Assembly (NCBI RefSeq): GCF_020886055.1
Contig: NZ_AP025184.1
Coordinates: 434,001-498,000, forward strand
Source: Flavobacterium ammoniigenes
GTDB taxonomy: Bacteria; Bacteroidota; Bacteroidia; Flavobacteriales; Flavobacteriaceae
Direction: 5' to 3'
DNA length: 64,000 bases
Part shown: positions 35,399 through 45,069 of the stretch, piece by piece
Layout of the letters: each line of letters begins with the position of its first letter
How positions within the stretch are numbered: the stretch's first letter is position 1
Made by a program: the position numbers and the translations under genes
The notes under the pieces: generated by a model
Told to the model about the DNA's origin: nothing
Seen by the model: the letters and a program-made list of their open reading frames with translations, nothing else
The model's database searches: none

Positions 35399-35441
35399 GT
35401 GGTCCCACCTGGGCTCGAACCAGGGACCACCTGATTATGAG
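35399..35441. repeat. attR: 43-bp direct repeat within the tRNA
   Basis: Identical to 21252-21294. It covers the discriminator through the anticodon loop of the intact tRNA, with two bases beyond the 3' end. The repeat stops in the anticodon loop, a common place for integrase crossover. Confidence 0.92.
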
Positions 35442-35473
35442 TCAGGTGCTCTAACCAACTGAGCTATAGGACC
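35400..35473 (-). tRNA. tRNA with CAU anticodon (Met or lysidine-type Ile)
   Basis: Read on the minus strand from 35473: acceptor GGTCCTA pairs with TGGGACC, D-arm GCTCAGTTGGTTAGAGC, anticodon stem CCTGA/TCAGG with loop CTCATAA, and T-arm with GGTTCGAGCC. The anticodon CAT fits elongator Met or Ile2. CCA is not encoded. The element has reconstituted its 3' half. Confidence 0.93.
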
Positions 35474-35595
35474 GGTTAAGAGTGTGCAATATTACTACTA
35501 TTTTTAATTTGCCACAACTATTTTTAAAGTAGAATTGAAAAAACTAATGGTTTCAAAAATCCACAAAACGAAACCGCTTGATTTTGAAGAAACTA

Positions 35596-35997
35596 TTAGC
35601 GAATCTCCTGACACAATTCAATCAAGACGCCATTCGTGCTTTTAGGATGTAAGAATGCTACTAACTTATTATCGGCCCCTTTTTTAGGTGTTTCATTCAA
35701 TACCACAAAGCCTTCATTTTGAAGTCGAGCAATTTCTGAAACTATGTCTTCTACATCAAAGGCAATATGATGAATGCCTTCGCCTTTTTTCTCGATAAAC
35801 TTGGCTATAGGACTCTCTGGATGGGTCGCGGCCAATAATTCAATTTTATTGGGTCCGTTCAAAAAAAACGAGGTGGTTACCCCTTCGCTTTCGACTACTT
35901 CGGATTTATAAGCAGGAGCGCCAAACAATTTTTCAAAAAGAGTGTTGGACATCTCTAAATCCTTCACCGCTATTCCAACATGTTCTATTTTTCTCAT
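35596..35997 (-). CDS. mce: Methylmalonyl-CoA epimerase
   Basis: A 133-residue VOC-fold enzyme starting MRKIEHVGIAVKDLE; the first metal-binding His is residue 6, and another is in GIHHIAFDVED near residue 91, with a Glu near the end in LIELCQE. It interconverts (R)- and (S)-methylmalonyl-CoA. Length is standard. It is the first core gene right of the element. Confidence 0.9.
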   Translation of the reverse strand: MRKIEHVGIAVKDLEMSNTLFEKLFGAPAYKSEVVESEGVTTSFFLNGPNKIELLAATHPESPIAKFIEKKGEGIHHIAFDVEDIVSEIARLQNEGFVVLNETPKKGADNKLVAFLHPKSTNGVLIELCQEIR

Positions 35998-36136
35998 AAT
36001 TTTGACTTCAATTACGGTTTAAAAATACAGAATTTCAAACCAAATTCCGAATCGATAGGGTATAATATTTCTATAAAAAGTTTCCATTCCATTAAATATA
36101 GTTGTTATTTTGTGGCAAGTAATTTTTTAATTTGTT

Positions 36137-37810
36137 ATGGGCAAGTCCTTTTTTAAATATTGTATCGGTGTAGTACTAATTGTCCTAGCTAGTTGTGCCA
36201 AAAGAGGCAACATCACTGGCGGCGCAAAAGACACCATCGCACCCGTTTTAAAAGCTAGTTTCCCAAAAAACTTCAATACCGAATTCAAAGGCAAAACCAT
36301 CAAACTTACCTTTGACGAATTTATCAAGTTAAAAGACTTAAAAAAACAACTCATTATTTCGCCACCTATGAAAAATGAGCCGTTGATATTTCCTAGCACA
36401 CCTAGTAAAAATATTAGCATAACTATTAACGATACCCTTCAAGACAATACAACCTATAGTTTTAACTTTGGACAAAGTATAACCGACAATAATGAAGGTA
36501 ATCCATACAGTCAATTCAAATACATTTTCTCTACTGGAAAAACAATTGATTCTTTAGCTATCGGCGGGAAAGTAAAAGACGCCTACTTCAAGGAGGTAGA
36601 GCCCTTTGTTTCTGTAATGTTATATGATGTAAGTAACAACTACACCGACTCGATTGTATACAAACAAACACCCCGTTATGTTACCAATACGCTAGACAGT
36701 TTAAAGACGTTCAAACTAGAAAATCTAAAAGCCGGTAAATACCTTTTGGTAGCGATGAAGGATTACAATTCCAATAATAAATTTGATCCTAAAAAAGACA
36801 AAATTGGTTTTTACAAGCAATTTATTACTGTTCCTAACGATACCGTTTACGAACTCGAATTATTCAAAGAACAGTTGCCTTTTAAAGCTTACAAACCAAC
36901 TCAAGCGTCAGGAAATCGATTGCTATTGGGTTATGAGGGAAATCTGAAAACAAAAACAAACAGGCCGAAAATCGTTTTGAAAAACAAAGATCAAATACTT
37001 CCAGCGGTAATTACACAATTACCTAAAAAAGATTCGCTGCAAATTTGGTATAAACCCATCAAAACAGATTCTTTAGCAATTGCAATTGCACAAGGCAACT
37101 ACCAAAAAGATTTTACTTTTAAAGTGAAAGACCAAAAAAAAGATACTTTAAATATTAAAATTGGCCAACAAGGTAGTCTAAGAGAAAAAGATTATTTTAC
37201 TTTGGAAAGCGCTACACCTTTAGTGCAATTTGACACAAGCAAAATGAGTTTGGTGAACAAAAAATCAGAAGCTATTTCATTTACTACTGAATACGATGAG
37301 TTCCAACAATTACTTCATTTGAATTTCAAAAGAGAAGCGGATGAAGAATACCAATTCCAATTAAAAACCGGAGCGGTAACTGATTTTTTTGAAAAAGCAA
37401 ATGACAGTTTGAATTTTAAAATCAACCCCAATTCAATAGAAAGTTATGGGAATCTACTAGTAAACCTACAAAATGCAAAACGATTTCCAATCATTATTGA
37501 ACTAACAAATGACAAAGGCGAGGCTTTAATTTCTGAATACACGGCAAAAAATACTAGTATAAATTTCAACCTAATTCTGCCTGCAAAATATACCCTGCGT
37601 GCCATTTACGACGACAATAAAAACAAGGCGTACGATCCGGGGAATTTTATGGCAAAACAATACGCCGAAGAAGTAATTTATTTTTCTAAAGAAGTAGACG
37701 TTCGTGCTAATTGGGATGTGGTACAAGCTTTCGATTTAAGCATTCCCTATACGCCAGAGCCAAAATTAAAAATCAAACCAAAAAAAGGAGCTAAAAAAAC
37801 GGGATTATAA
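36137..37810 (+). CDS. Ig-like domain lipoprotein
   Basis: 557 residues with a signal peptide and lipobox VLASC at residue 20. An Ig-like (Big_5/SbsA-type) domain follows at about 30-130, with DTIAPVLKASFPKN and FDEFIKLKDL. The rest is beta-rich with a FNFGQSITDNNEGNP segment. This family is widespread in Bacteroidota, probably in the outer membrane; its role is unknown. Its last six bases overlap the end of the convergent nitrilase gene. Confidence 0.75.
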   Translation: MGKSFFKYCIGVVLIVLASCAKRGNITGGAKDTIAPVLKASFPKNFNTEFKGKTIKLTFDEFIKLKDLKKQLIISPPMKNEPLIFPSTPSKNISITINDTLQDNTTYSFNFGQSITDNNEGNPYSQFKYIFSTGKTIDSLAIGGKVKDAYFKEVEPFVSVMLYDVSNNYTDSIVYKQTPRYVTNTLDSLKTFKLENLKAGKYLLVAMKDYNSNNKFDPKKDKIGFYKQFITVPNDTVYELELFKEQLPFKAYKPTQASGNRLLLGYEGNLKTKTNRPKIVLKNKDQILPAVITQLPKKDSLQIWYKPIKTDSLAIAIAQGNYQKDFTFKVKDQKKDTLNIKIGQQGSLREKDYFTLESATPLVQFDTSKMSLVNKKSEAISFTTEYDEFQQLLHLNFKREADEEYQFQLKTGAVTDFFEKANDSLNFKINPNSIESYGNLLVNLQNAKRFPIIIELTNDKGEALISEYTAKNTSINFNLILPAKYTLRAIYDDNKNKAYDPGNFMAKQYAEEVIYFSKEVDVRANWDVVQAFDLSIPYTPEPKLKIKPKKGAKKTGL

Positions 37811-38569
37811 CAATTCGAAAGTGTCTTTATCCTTCAAAAAATCTAGCTTTTTTCGAGTTTCAATCAACGAATTCTTGTCTATTTCAGCTATAAAAACACC
37901 CTCGGTTGTTTGAGGTTCAATTACCGGATTTCCTAAATAGTCTACAATTTGACTATGGCCAACATACTCTAAATTATTGTCATCAACTCCTAAACGATTG
38001 ACACCAATAGTATAACTCATATTTTCAATGGCACGTGCTTTCAATAAAGTGTCCCAAGCATTAATTCTTGTTTTAGGCCAATTGGCTACATAAATAAGTA
38101 AGTCGTAATTTTCGGTGTTGCGAGAAAAAACTGGGAAGCGCAAATCGTAACAAATCAATGGACAAATGTTCCAACCTTGGTATTCAAAAATTAATTTATG
38201 TTTGCCGCTGGTATAGCTTTGGTCTTCTCCAGCCAAAGTGAACAAATGACGTTTATCATAAAACTGTATGTCTCCTGAAGGAAAAACAAATAGCAATCTG
38301 TTATAATAGTTTCCCTTCTCATTAATCACTAAACTTCCTGTTATAGCAAAATTTTTGGCTTTCGCCAATGATTGCATCCATACAATTGTTTCTCCCTGCA
38401 TTGTCTCTGCAACACGTTCTGGCTGCATCGTAAAGCCTGTGGTAAACATCTCGGGAAGTACAATCAAATCAATACCTGCTTCCAATGTATTAATTTTTTG
38501 CTCAATATTTGCTCGATTCGATTTTGGGTCTTCCCAAACTAACGGAATTTGAATTAAAGCTATCTTCAT
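37805..38569 (-). CDS. Nitrilase-family amidohydrolase (omega-amidase-like)
   Basis: 254 residues with the carbon-nitrogen hydrolase triad: Glu in LPEMFTTGF near residue 40, Lys in YDKRHLFT near 108 and Cys in PLICYDLRFP near 140. Length and motifs fit the YafV/omega-amidase group, which hydrolyses 2-oxoglutaramate and 2-oxosuccinamate. No signal peptide. Substrate assignment is by family resemblance only. Confidence 0.85.
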   Translation of the reverse strand: MKIALIQIPLVWEDPKSNRANIEQKINTLEAGIDLIVLPEMFTTGFTMQPERVAETMQGETIVWMQSLAKAKNFAITGSLVINEKGNYYNRLLFVFPSGDIQFYDKRHLFTLAGEDQSYTSGKHKLIFEYQGWNICPLICYDLRFPVFSRNTENYDLLIYVANWPKTRINAWDTLLKARAIENMSYTIGVNRLGVDDNNLEYVGHSQIVDYLGNPVIEPQTTEGVFIAEIDKNSLIETRKKLDFLKDKDTFELL

Positions 38570-38579
38570 TGTTAAAATA

Positions 38580-40991
38580 CTATTTAAGCAGCTGCAAGGT
38601 ATTCATTTTTCGAGAAAGTGTAATTTGTTCGTAATCGCCGACTAATTTAGGAGCTACAGTTCTATTGTTTACAACCCATTTTTTGTATTTCCCTTTTGGC
38701 TGTGAAAACACTACGGACCAACCCGTTGATTTTTGAGTAATCGCAAATTGATCTTTTGTTGCTTTTTGTACAAAACCAATCGAAATTTCATTGGAACCAA
38801 TTGGAACATTTTCAATTTTTCCATTGGTCAATGCTTTCGGCAAAGATGGCTTTATTACTATTTCTTTTTTATAGGCCAAAGGTTGAATCCCAAAAAATTG
38901 TTTTACTATGGATTCCCCAAAAGCATATATATTCCATGCTTGAGTCATCATCCCATAATCCGGAGAAACTTCATATATAGAACCGGGCAAAGCATAACTA
39001 AAGGTTTTGGTTATCTTTTTTAATAATTGGTATGCTTCATCTGGACGACCATAATTATTTTCAGCTACAACTTGAACACCTGTTGGCAAAGTCATTACGG
39101 TTCCAGTATAGGTAAATTCTTTTTTATTTGCAGTTGATGCAAATGAATTTTCTTCTTTAATGGCCTCTTCATTACGATCAATTCCAGTAACAAACAAACC
39201 GAATGAATTCGTGAATTTTTGAGCTGTATTTAAAGCCAATACAGCCTGGTTCTTAGTGGCAATTCCCGTTTCCATCGGGGTATTGACTACCCAATTATGA
39301 TACAATACAAATCCTTTTTTAGCGCTTGATGTATCCGACTGAATTTTCAGCTTGGCAGCTTGTAATTCTGTAACAGCCCATTTATTTTTCAATGTATCTG
39401 CTCTTACTATTGCCGCATCGGCCAATTGTAACGCTTGTTCTTTTGTCCCAATGAAATCTGCATAAGAATTAAACTCTTTTACCCAAAAATCAGTATTAAT
39501 TTTTTCTCTGAGTACATCTGCTCTGTTTTGATACGCTATTGATAACGGTTCTTTTCCAACTAATTTTGCCATTTTACTAGCATCAGAAAACGCTTTTTGA
39601 GAATAAACTGCGACATCTATCATTTCCGAATTTAAACCGTGAATTTCCATCATCCCACTTCCATCAGGAATAGCATTCCCATCAGCATCGTTTTTATCTA
39701 TCAACCATGTCAATCCCTTTTCAACCGCAGGAAAATAGTGGCTTAAAAATGCTTTATCTCCTGTCCAACAATACACGTCCCAGATCAAGGATACAAATTG
39801 AGGTGTTTCGCAAACATTCCCTAAATTATACACTGCTCCATTAGTAGAAACTTCGTGAACAATCCTGCCATTACCATTGTTTTTTTCTGAAACCTTGTGA
39901 AGTAAATCAATAGAACTATATGTCAAATCTTTGCGACCTGTTGCAATTAATCCTTTTAGAGAATAGGCCATGTCGCCGCCAAACCACCAAGGATAATCAG
40001 GTAGTCCAGCTACCATGCCTTTGCCCATTCCGGCTACATTTACCGTTAACCAATCCGAATTATATTTCAACCATCTGAATGCCGTTGATAGTTCTTTATC
40101 ATTTAAAGTTACCTTCGATTTTTCGTTTAATTGCAAAAGTCGTTGCTTCTTTTTCTGAATTAATTTAAACGCATTTGCTCGCACATTTGTATAGGCTTGG
40201 GTTGCTTCTGATTTACTTTTTGAAGATCCTGAAATTATAAAGGGAACACTAAATACTCCGTTTGGTTTTAGCATAATCGAATATTGGGTAGATGTTTTAG
40301 AAGTGTTGGGCTTGTGTAATTTGGCACCCAAATCTTTTGTGCTATTCCCTTCAAGCGGACTTCCATATACTGTGTACCATGAATTATTAGCATCTTTTAC
40401 TACCCAGTAGCGATTTTTACTGTCATAGTTTGATTGGTCTTTACCATCAATCATAACGGTTCGTTCTCCCAACCAAACAGGCATTAGGTTCGAAATTGCT
40501 TTGATTTCAAATTGAAGTAATATCGGCTTATTGGTTCTATTCTTTAGTACATATTCTATATAAATGACGCCCATATTATCAGGAACAAATTGGACTCTTT
40601 CCATTGTAATTTGATCAGAAAAAGTGTTGTAAAGGTGTTTGTTGCCAAAAGGATAATTGATAAACGCATCTGCTTTATCTAAATTAAAATGTTCCTTACC
40701 ATAGGAAATACTAGCCTCGAAACCGTCTAATAATTTTATTGGATGATGCCAAATACCCCCCATCTCACCTTTGACATGCCAACCCAAATCAGGAAAAGTT
40801 CCGTCTTGATTTCCCACCATATACAATTGATCTCCAGCGGTATTGAATGGAGTAGCTAAATGCTGTGGTTTCCCTTTGATGCTTTCCGTTTTATCGAAGA
40901 CAGAAACGATAGATTTTGAAGTTTGGGCGTTTCCTTTCAACACAATAAATAGAAGAATTCCGCAATAAAAAAGCTGTTTTAAAGAAATCAT
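38580..40991 (-). CDS. Exported (alpha/alpha)6-barrel glycosidase, debranching-like
   Basis: 803 residues with a signal peptide (about 1-22). The N-terminal part (about 25-290) is beta-rich. The C-terminal part (about 290-720) looks like the helical barrel of amylo-alpha-1,6-glucosidase or related families, with GLPDYPWWFGGDMAYSLKG near 350 and NVCETPQFVSLIWD near 400, where the acidic residues would lie in the active site. It is usually labelled a glycogen-debranching-type protein, but an exported enzyme must act on external glycan. Substrate is unknown. Confidence 0.72.
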   Translation of the reverse strand: MISLKQLFYCGILLFIVLKGNAQTSKSIVSVFDKTESIKGKPQHLATPFNTAGDQLYMVGNQDGTFPDLGWHVKGEMGGIWHHPIKLLDGFEASISYGKEHFNLDKADAFINYPFGNKHLYNTFSDQITMERVQFVPDNMGVIYIEYVLKNRTNKPILLQFEIKAISNLMPVWLGERTVMIDGKDQSNYDSKNRYWVVKDANNSWYTVYGSPLEGNSTKDLGAKLHKPNTSKTSTQYSIMLKPNGVFSVPFIISGSSKSKSEATQAYTNVRANAFKLIQKKKQRLLQLNEKSKVTLNDKELSTAFRWLKYNSDWLTVNVAGMGKGMVAGLPDYPWWFGGDMAYSLKGLIATGRKDLTYSSIDLLHKVSEKNNGNGRIVHEVSTNGAVYNLGNVCETPQFVSLIWDVYCWTGDKAFLSHYFPAVEKGLTWLIDKNDADGNAIPDGSGMMEIHGLNSEMIDVAVYSQKAFSDASKMAKLVGKEPLSIAYQNRADVLREKINTDFWVKEFNSYADFIGTKEQALQLADAAIVRADTLKNKWAVTELQAAKLKIQSDTSSAKKGFVLYHNWVVNTPMETGIATKNQAVLALNTAQKFTNSFGLFVTGIDRNEEAIKEENSFASTANKKEFTYTGTVMTLPTGVQVVAENNYGRPDEAYQLLKKITKTFSYALPGSIYEVSPDYGMMTQAWNIYAFGESIVKQFFGIQPLAYKKEIVIKPSLPKALTNGKIENVPIGSNEISIGFVQKATKDQFAITQKSTGWSVVFSQPKGKYKKWVVNNRTVAPKLVGDYEQITLSRKMNTLQLLK

Positions 40992-41037
40992 AGCAGGAGT
41001 ATTTTTTTTAAAAGTACAAAATTTAGTATTGATAAAT

Positions 41038-41070
41038 AAAAAAACGCATTCCGGAATGGAATGCGTTTTT
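41038..41070 (-). terminator. Terminator of the sdh operon
   Basis: CGCATTCC, five-base loop, GGAATGCG, with an A-run on the left (U-tail for sdhB) and a T-run on the right. Confidence 0.9.
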
Positions 41071-41091
41071 TATTATAAAAAAGGTAGTAGA

Positions 41092-41853
41092 TTACTTTAC
41101 GCTAGCTACTAAATATTCTCTATTCATACGAGCGATATTCTCTAGTGAAATTCCTTTTGGACATTCTACCTCACAAGCTCCTGTATTGGTACAGTTACCA
41201 AATCCTTCTTCGTCCATTTGACGCACCATGTTCAATACACGGTTAGTGGCTTCCACTTTACCTTGAGGCAATAAAGCATATTGAGATACTTTGGCACCTA
41301 CGAAAAGCATTGCCGAACCATTTTTACAGGTAGCAACACACGCACCGCAACCAATACAAGCTGCTGCTTCAAATGCTTTATCTGCATCCTCTTTTGCAAT
41401 TGGCGTTGCATTCGCATCAATTGTGTTGCCTGAAGTATTTACAGATACGAAACCACCCGCTTGTTGGATTCTATCAAAAGCGCTTCGGTCTACCACTAAA
41501 TCTTTGATTACTGGAAACGCTCTACTTCTCCATGGTTCTACAAAGATAGTATCGCCATCCTTGAACATACGCATGTGTAATTGACAAGTGGTTACCCCTG
41601 AATCTGGTCCGTGAGCGCGACCGTTAATGAATAACGAACACATACCGCAAATTCCTTCACGACAATCGTGATCAAAGGCGATTGGTTCTGTTCCTTCATT
41701 GATTAATTGCTCATTCAATTGGTCTAACATTTCCAAGAATGAACTCGCTGTAGAAACCTCGTTTAATTTGTAAGTTTCTAATTGCCCTTTGGCTTTAGAG
41801 TCTTTTTGACGCCAAATTTTAAGGGTTATATTGATGTTTTTTGCTGAAGACAT
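41092..41853 (-). CDS. sdhB: Succinate dehydrogenase/fumarate reductase iron-sulfur subunit
   Basis: 253 residues. All cluster ligands are visible: the [2Fe-2S] set in [12 protein letters not shown] and the later CQLHM near residues 65-85, and the [4Fe-4S]/[3Fe-4S] sets in [11 protein letters not shown] near 153 and [14 protein letters not shown] near 213. It passes electrons from SdhA to the quinone. Last gene of sdhCAB, eight bases after sdhA. Confidence 0.96.
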   Translation of the reverse strand: MSSAKNINITLKIWRQKDSKAKGQLETYKLNEVSTASSFLEMLDQLNEQLINEGTEPIAFDHDCREGICGMCSLFINGRAHGPDSGVTTCQLHMRMFKDGDTIFVEPWRSRAFPVIKDLVVDRSAFDRIQQAGGFVSVNTSGNTIDANATPIAKEDADKAFEAAACIGCGACVATCKNGSAMLFVGAKVSQYALLPQGKVEATNRVLNMVRQMDEEGFGNCTNTGACEVECPKGISLENIARMNREYLVASVK

Positions 41854-41861
41854 AATTTTAA

Positions 41862-43871
41862 TTATTTATAATTTCTAGCTGCAATTTTGATAAACTCGTA
41901 TTTCAATTCTTCTTTGTGAAGCTCAGCCTGAGTGATGTCATCACCTTTGTATTCCCAAGCACCCACAAATGAGAAGTTTTCATCATCACGCAGTGTTTCA
42001 CCTTCTGCATCTTGATATTCTTCACGGAAGTGACCTCCACAAGATTCATTACGTTGTAAGGCATCCATTGCCATCAATTGACCCAAGTCAATAAAGTCAG
42101 CTACACGAAGTGCTTTCTCTAATTGTGGATTCAATTCATCGGCGCTACCTGGTACATTTACTTCTTTGTAGAATTCGGCTTTCAAAGCTGCAATTTCTTC
42201 AATCGCTGCTTTTAATCCTGCTTCGTTTCTACCCATACCCACTTTATTCCACATAATCAATCCCAAACGTTTGTGGAAATGATCCACAGATTTAGAACCT
42301 TTATTATTTAAGAATTGGTGGATGGTCTCTTTAACTCTGTTTTCTGCTGCTTCAAATTCTGGCAAATCAGTTGATATTTTTCCGGTACGAATATCATCTG
42401 CCAAATAATTTGAGATGGTATAAGGTAATACGAAATAACCGTCAGCCAAACCTTGCATCAAAGCCGAAGCTCCTAAACGGTTGGCTCCGTGATCTGAGAA
42501 GTTAGCTTCTCCGGCTACGAAACAACCTGGAATTGTAGATTGTAAGTTATAATCCACCCAAACTCCACCCATAGTATAGTGCACTGCTGGATAGATTTTC
42601 ATTGGCGTTTCGTATGGATTTTCATCGGTGATTTTTTGGTACATGGTAAACAAGTTACCGTACTTTTCTTTCAACCATTCTTTTCCTAAAGTAGTAATTT
42701 CTTCTGCTGTTGGATGGTGATTTCCTTTGGCGAAAGCCGCTTGTTTTCCCTTGCTTTGAATCTCAGAAGAGAAATCCAAATAAACTCCTTCATTCGTATC
42801 GTTAGCCTCAATTCCTTTACCCTCGTCACATACTTCTTTGGCAGCTCTTGAAGCCACATCACGTGGTACTAAGTTTCCAAATGCAGGATATTTTCTTTCT
42901 AAGAAGTAATCTCTTTCTTCTTCAGATAATTGAGTTGGTTTTAATTTTCCAGCGCGAATTGCTTCGGCGTCTTCTTTTTTCTTTGGTACCCAAATACGAC
43001 CTGAGTTACGTAATGACTCTGACATCAAGGTCAATTTGGCTTGGTTTGTCCCGTGAACTGGAATACAAGTTGGGTGAATTTGAACAAAACATGGGTTAGC
43101 AAATAAAGCCCCTTGTTTGTGAACTTTCCATCCTGCTGTTACGTTACTTCCCATCGCATTAGTAGATAGGAAATAAACGTTTCCATATCCTCCTGAAGCA
43201 ATAACTACAGCATGAGCTGAATGTCTTTCAATTTCACCTGTAACCAAGTTACGAGCAATAATTCCACGTGCTTTCCCGTCTACTTTTACCAAGTCTAACA
43301 TTTCGTGACGATTGAACATTTCAATACGTCCCAATCCAATTTGTCTTGACAAAGCAGAATAAGCTCCTAATAATAATTGTTGTCCGGTTTGACCTGCGGC
43401 ATAAAACGTACGTTGTACTTGCGTTCCACCAAAAGAACGGTTGTCTAACATTCCGCCATATTCTCTAGCAAAAGGAACTCCTTGTGCCACACATTGGTCA
43501 ATAATATTTCCAGAAACCTCAGCTAAACGGTGAACGTTAGCTTCACGAGCTCTGTAATCTCCCCCTTTGATGGTATCGTAAAATAATCTATAGGTACTAT
43601 CACCATCATTTTGATAGTTTTTTGCTGCGTTGATTCCCCCTTGTGCTGCAATAGAGTGCGCACGACGTGGTGAATCTTGGAAACAAAATGCTTTAACATT
43701 GTATCCCATTTCTGCAAGAGAAGCAGCAGCAGAGGAACCTGCTAAACCAGTACCAACAACGATAATATCAATTTTTGGTCTATTGTTTGGCGCTACTAAT
43801 TTTAAATGGTCTTTATAATCAGTCCATTTCTGTGAAATGTGACCTTCTGGTATTTTAGAATCTAACTTCAT
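41862..43871 (-). CDS. sdhA: Succinate dehydrogenase/fumarate reductase flavoprotein subunit
   Basis: 669 residues, the large type found with a one-piece cytochrome b in Bacteroidota. The FAD-binding motif [20 protein letters not shown] (near residue 37) and the FAD-attachment His in [15 protein letters not shown] near 70 are visible, as is [20 protein letters not shown] near 460. It oxidises succinate to fumarate in the citric acid cycle. Confidence 0.96.
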   Translation of the reverse strand: MKLDSKIPEGHISQKWTDYKDHLKLVAPNNRPKIDIIVVGTGLAGSSAAASLAEMGYNVKAFCFQDSPRRAHSIAAQGGINAAKNYQNDGDSTYRLFYDTIKGGDYRAREANVHRLAEVSGNIIDQCVAQGVPFAREYGGMLDNRSFGGTQVQRTFYAAGQTGQQLLLGAYSALSRQIGLGRIEMFNRHEMLDLVKVDGKARGIIARNLVTGEIERHSAHAVVIASGGYGNVYFLSTNAMGSNVTAGWKVHKQGALFANPCFVQIHPTCIPVHGTNQAKLTLMSESLRNSGRIWVPKKKEDAEAIRAGKLKPTQLSEEERDYFLERKYPAFGNLVPRDVASRAAKEVCDEGKGIEANDTNEGVYLDFSSEIQSKGKQAAFAKGNHHPTAEEITTLGKEWLKEKYGNLFTMYQKITDENPYETPMKIYPAVHYTMGGVWVDYNLQSTIPGCFVAGEANFSDHGANRLGASALMQGLADGYFVLPYTISNYLADDIRTGKISTDLPEFEAAENRVKETIHQFLNNKGSKSVDHFHKRLGLIMWNKVGMGRNEAGLKAAIEEIAALKAEFYKEVNVPGSADELNPQLEKALRVADFIDLGQLMAMDALQRNESCGGHFREEYQDAEGETLRDDENFSFVGAWEYKGDDITQAELHKEELKYEFIKIAARNYK

Positions 43872-43890
43872 AATATCTTCTGATGTTGAT

Positions 43891-44718
43891 TTATTTTAAG
43901 AAAAAGTGAATGTAAACTGGAATAATAGCAAACAAAAGCGGTACGATAATCGCAAATGCAGCTCCTGCTTTTTTAATCGCAGGGGTGTATTTTGGATTAT
44001 TCAAACCAAGCGATTGGAAAGCACTTTGGAATCCGTGTAGTAAGTGAAATGCTAATGTAAACATAGCTAGTACATACAAGATAGTTGCAATTAAACCTGT
44101 TTTTGGATCTTTAAAGAACGCAACAGTGATTTTGTGCAAATCTTTGTATCCTTCTTTAATTTTAACATTGGCAGCAGCGTCGAAAAATTCGGTTCTGTTT
44201 TCAATTTTAACCATTTGTTGATCAACCTGAGCTTTAGGAAGGTAACCTCCGTCAGTAGTCAAATAAAACTCTTGTTGTTGTCCTGCTTGAGCAATAGTTA
44301 TTGTTTGCAATGGCATGTTTTTGTCAAAATGCATTACCGCCCAGAAATTGACCATATGTGTTACAATAAATACTAAAATAACAGTTCCTAAAACCGCCAT
44401 ATTTCTTGATGAAAATGAACTTGATGAACCGTCTGTTTTTGCATAAGCAACTGGCCTTGCTTTTTTGTTTTGAATAGTTAACACAATTCCATCAATAGCA
44501 TGGAATAAAATAGAAATATAGGTAACGTAAGATAATATTTTCACGGCTGGGTTAGTCGTCATAAACAATGCATATTGATTAAAATGCAATGCATCGCTAA
44601 AGATTAATTGAAGATTCCCTGCTAAATGTCCTGATAGGAACAAACATAAAAATAAACCTGTAAAAGCCATCCAATATTTCTTTGCAATAGAAGACTTTAG
44701 AATTGCAGATTTTGCCAT
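43891..44718 (-). CDS. sdhC: Succinate dehydrogenase cytochrome b subunit
   Basis: 275 residues with five membrane segments of the diheme cytochrome b558 type (as in Bacillus and Bacteroidota). [18 protein letters not shown] near residue 17 holds one heme His; further His residues are in [10 protein letters not shown] near 70, VTHMVNFW near 118 and [10 protein letters not shown] near 225. A polar insertion of roughly 60 residues (about 128-190) lies between membrane segments. It anchors the complex and reduces menaquinone. First gene of the operon. Confidence 0.94.
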   Translation of the reverse strand: MAKSAILKSSIAKKYWMAFTGLFLCLFLSGHLAGNLQLIFSDALHFNQYALFMTTNPAVKILSYVTYISILFHAIDGIVLTIQNKKARPVAYAKTDGSSSSFSSRNMAVLGTVILVFIVTHMVNFWAVMHFDKNMPLQTITIAQAGQQQEFYLTTDGGYLPKAQVDQQMVKIENRTEFFDAAANVKIKEGYKDLHKITVAFFKDPKTGLIATILYVLAMFTLAFHLLHGFQSAFQSLGLNNPKYTPAIKKAGAAFAIIVPLLFAIIPVYIHFFLK

Positions 44719-44752
44719 AATAATTTGAATAAATTTTTATTAAATAGTGTGA

Positions 44753-44783
44753 CAAAAATAGGAGAAATCCAATTCAACTACAA
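44753..44783 (-). promoter_or_regulatory. Promoter of the sdh operon
   Basis: Read on the minus strand: TTG (44781-44783), 20 bases, TATTTTTG (44753-44760), 35 bases before the sdhC start. Confidence 0.6.
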
Positions 44784-45018
44784 CCTTTTCGTTGTTATTT
44801 ATAATGATTTTAAAGTGTTTTAGCGAAAACCCTAATAAATTGATAATTATCAAGGCTTGAAACTAAATTTGATTAAACATTTCCTAATAAAAATTAAATT
44901 GAAAATTCGTATTTATCAGCAGTATAATCCTTTAAAATTATTGAATTAATATTTTTTATTTGGATTTATTCTACATTCTGTAAAAATCAAAAAAAGACTA
45001 GTTTTATAGGCCTAAAAA

Positions 45019-45056
45019 AATTGGTATTCGAAGAGCGAATTTTAATTTTACCAATT
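45019..45056. promoter_or_regulatory. Inverted repeat overlapping probable promoter
   Basis: AATTGGTA (45019-45026) pairs with TACCAATT (45049-45056), and ATTCG with CGAAT inside it. It ends 13 bases before the ATG and overlaps a TAATTTTA sequence like a -7 element. It could be an operator or a hairpin. Confidence 0.4.
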
Positions 45057-45069
45057 CAAATAAAAAATA

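Larger units (their letters stand above)
21252..35441. mobile_element. tRNA-integrated element with tyrosine integrase, polymerase-like gene and copper cargo
   Basis: The two 43-bp repeats are 14,147 bases apart and enclose an integrase, an Xis-like protein, a predicted single-subunit polymerase, a serine recombinase, an IS element and a copper-resistance cluster. The tRNA at the right end is complete. Arm-like repeats occur inside both ends. Core genes flank both sides (ribE left, methylmalonyl-CoA epimerase right). No relaxase, coupling protein, type IV secretion or virion gene is present, so transfer must rely on helpers or an unknown route. Confidence 0.9.
44719..45069. other. Divergent intergenic region sdhC / HMG-CoA synthase-like gene
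   Basis: Contains the sdhC promoter on the left and an inverted repeat next to the start of the gene on the right (45019-45056). The middle is AT-rich with no supported gene. Confidence 0.55.
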
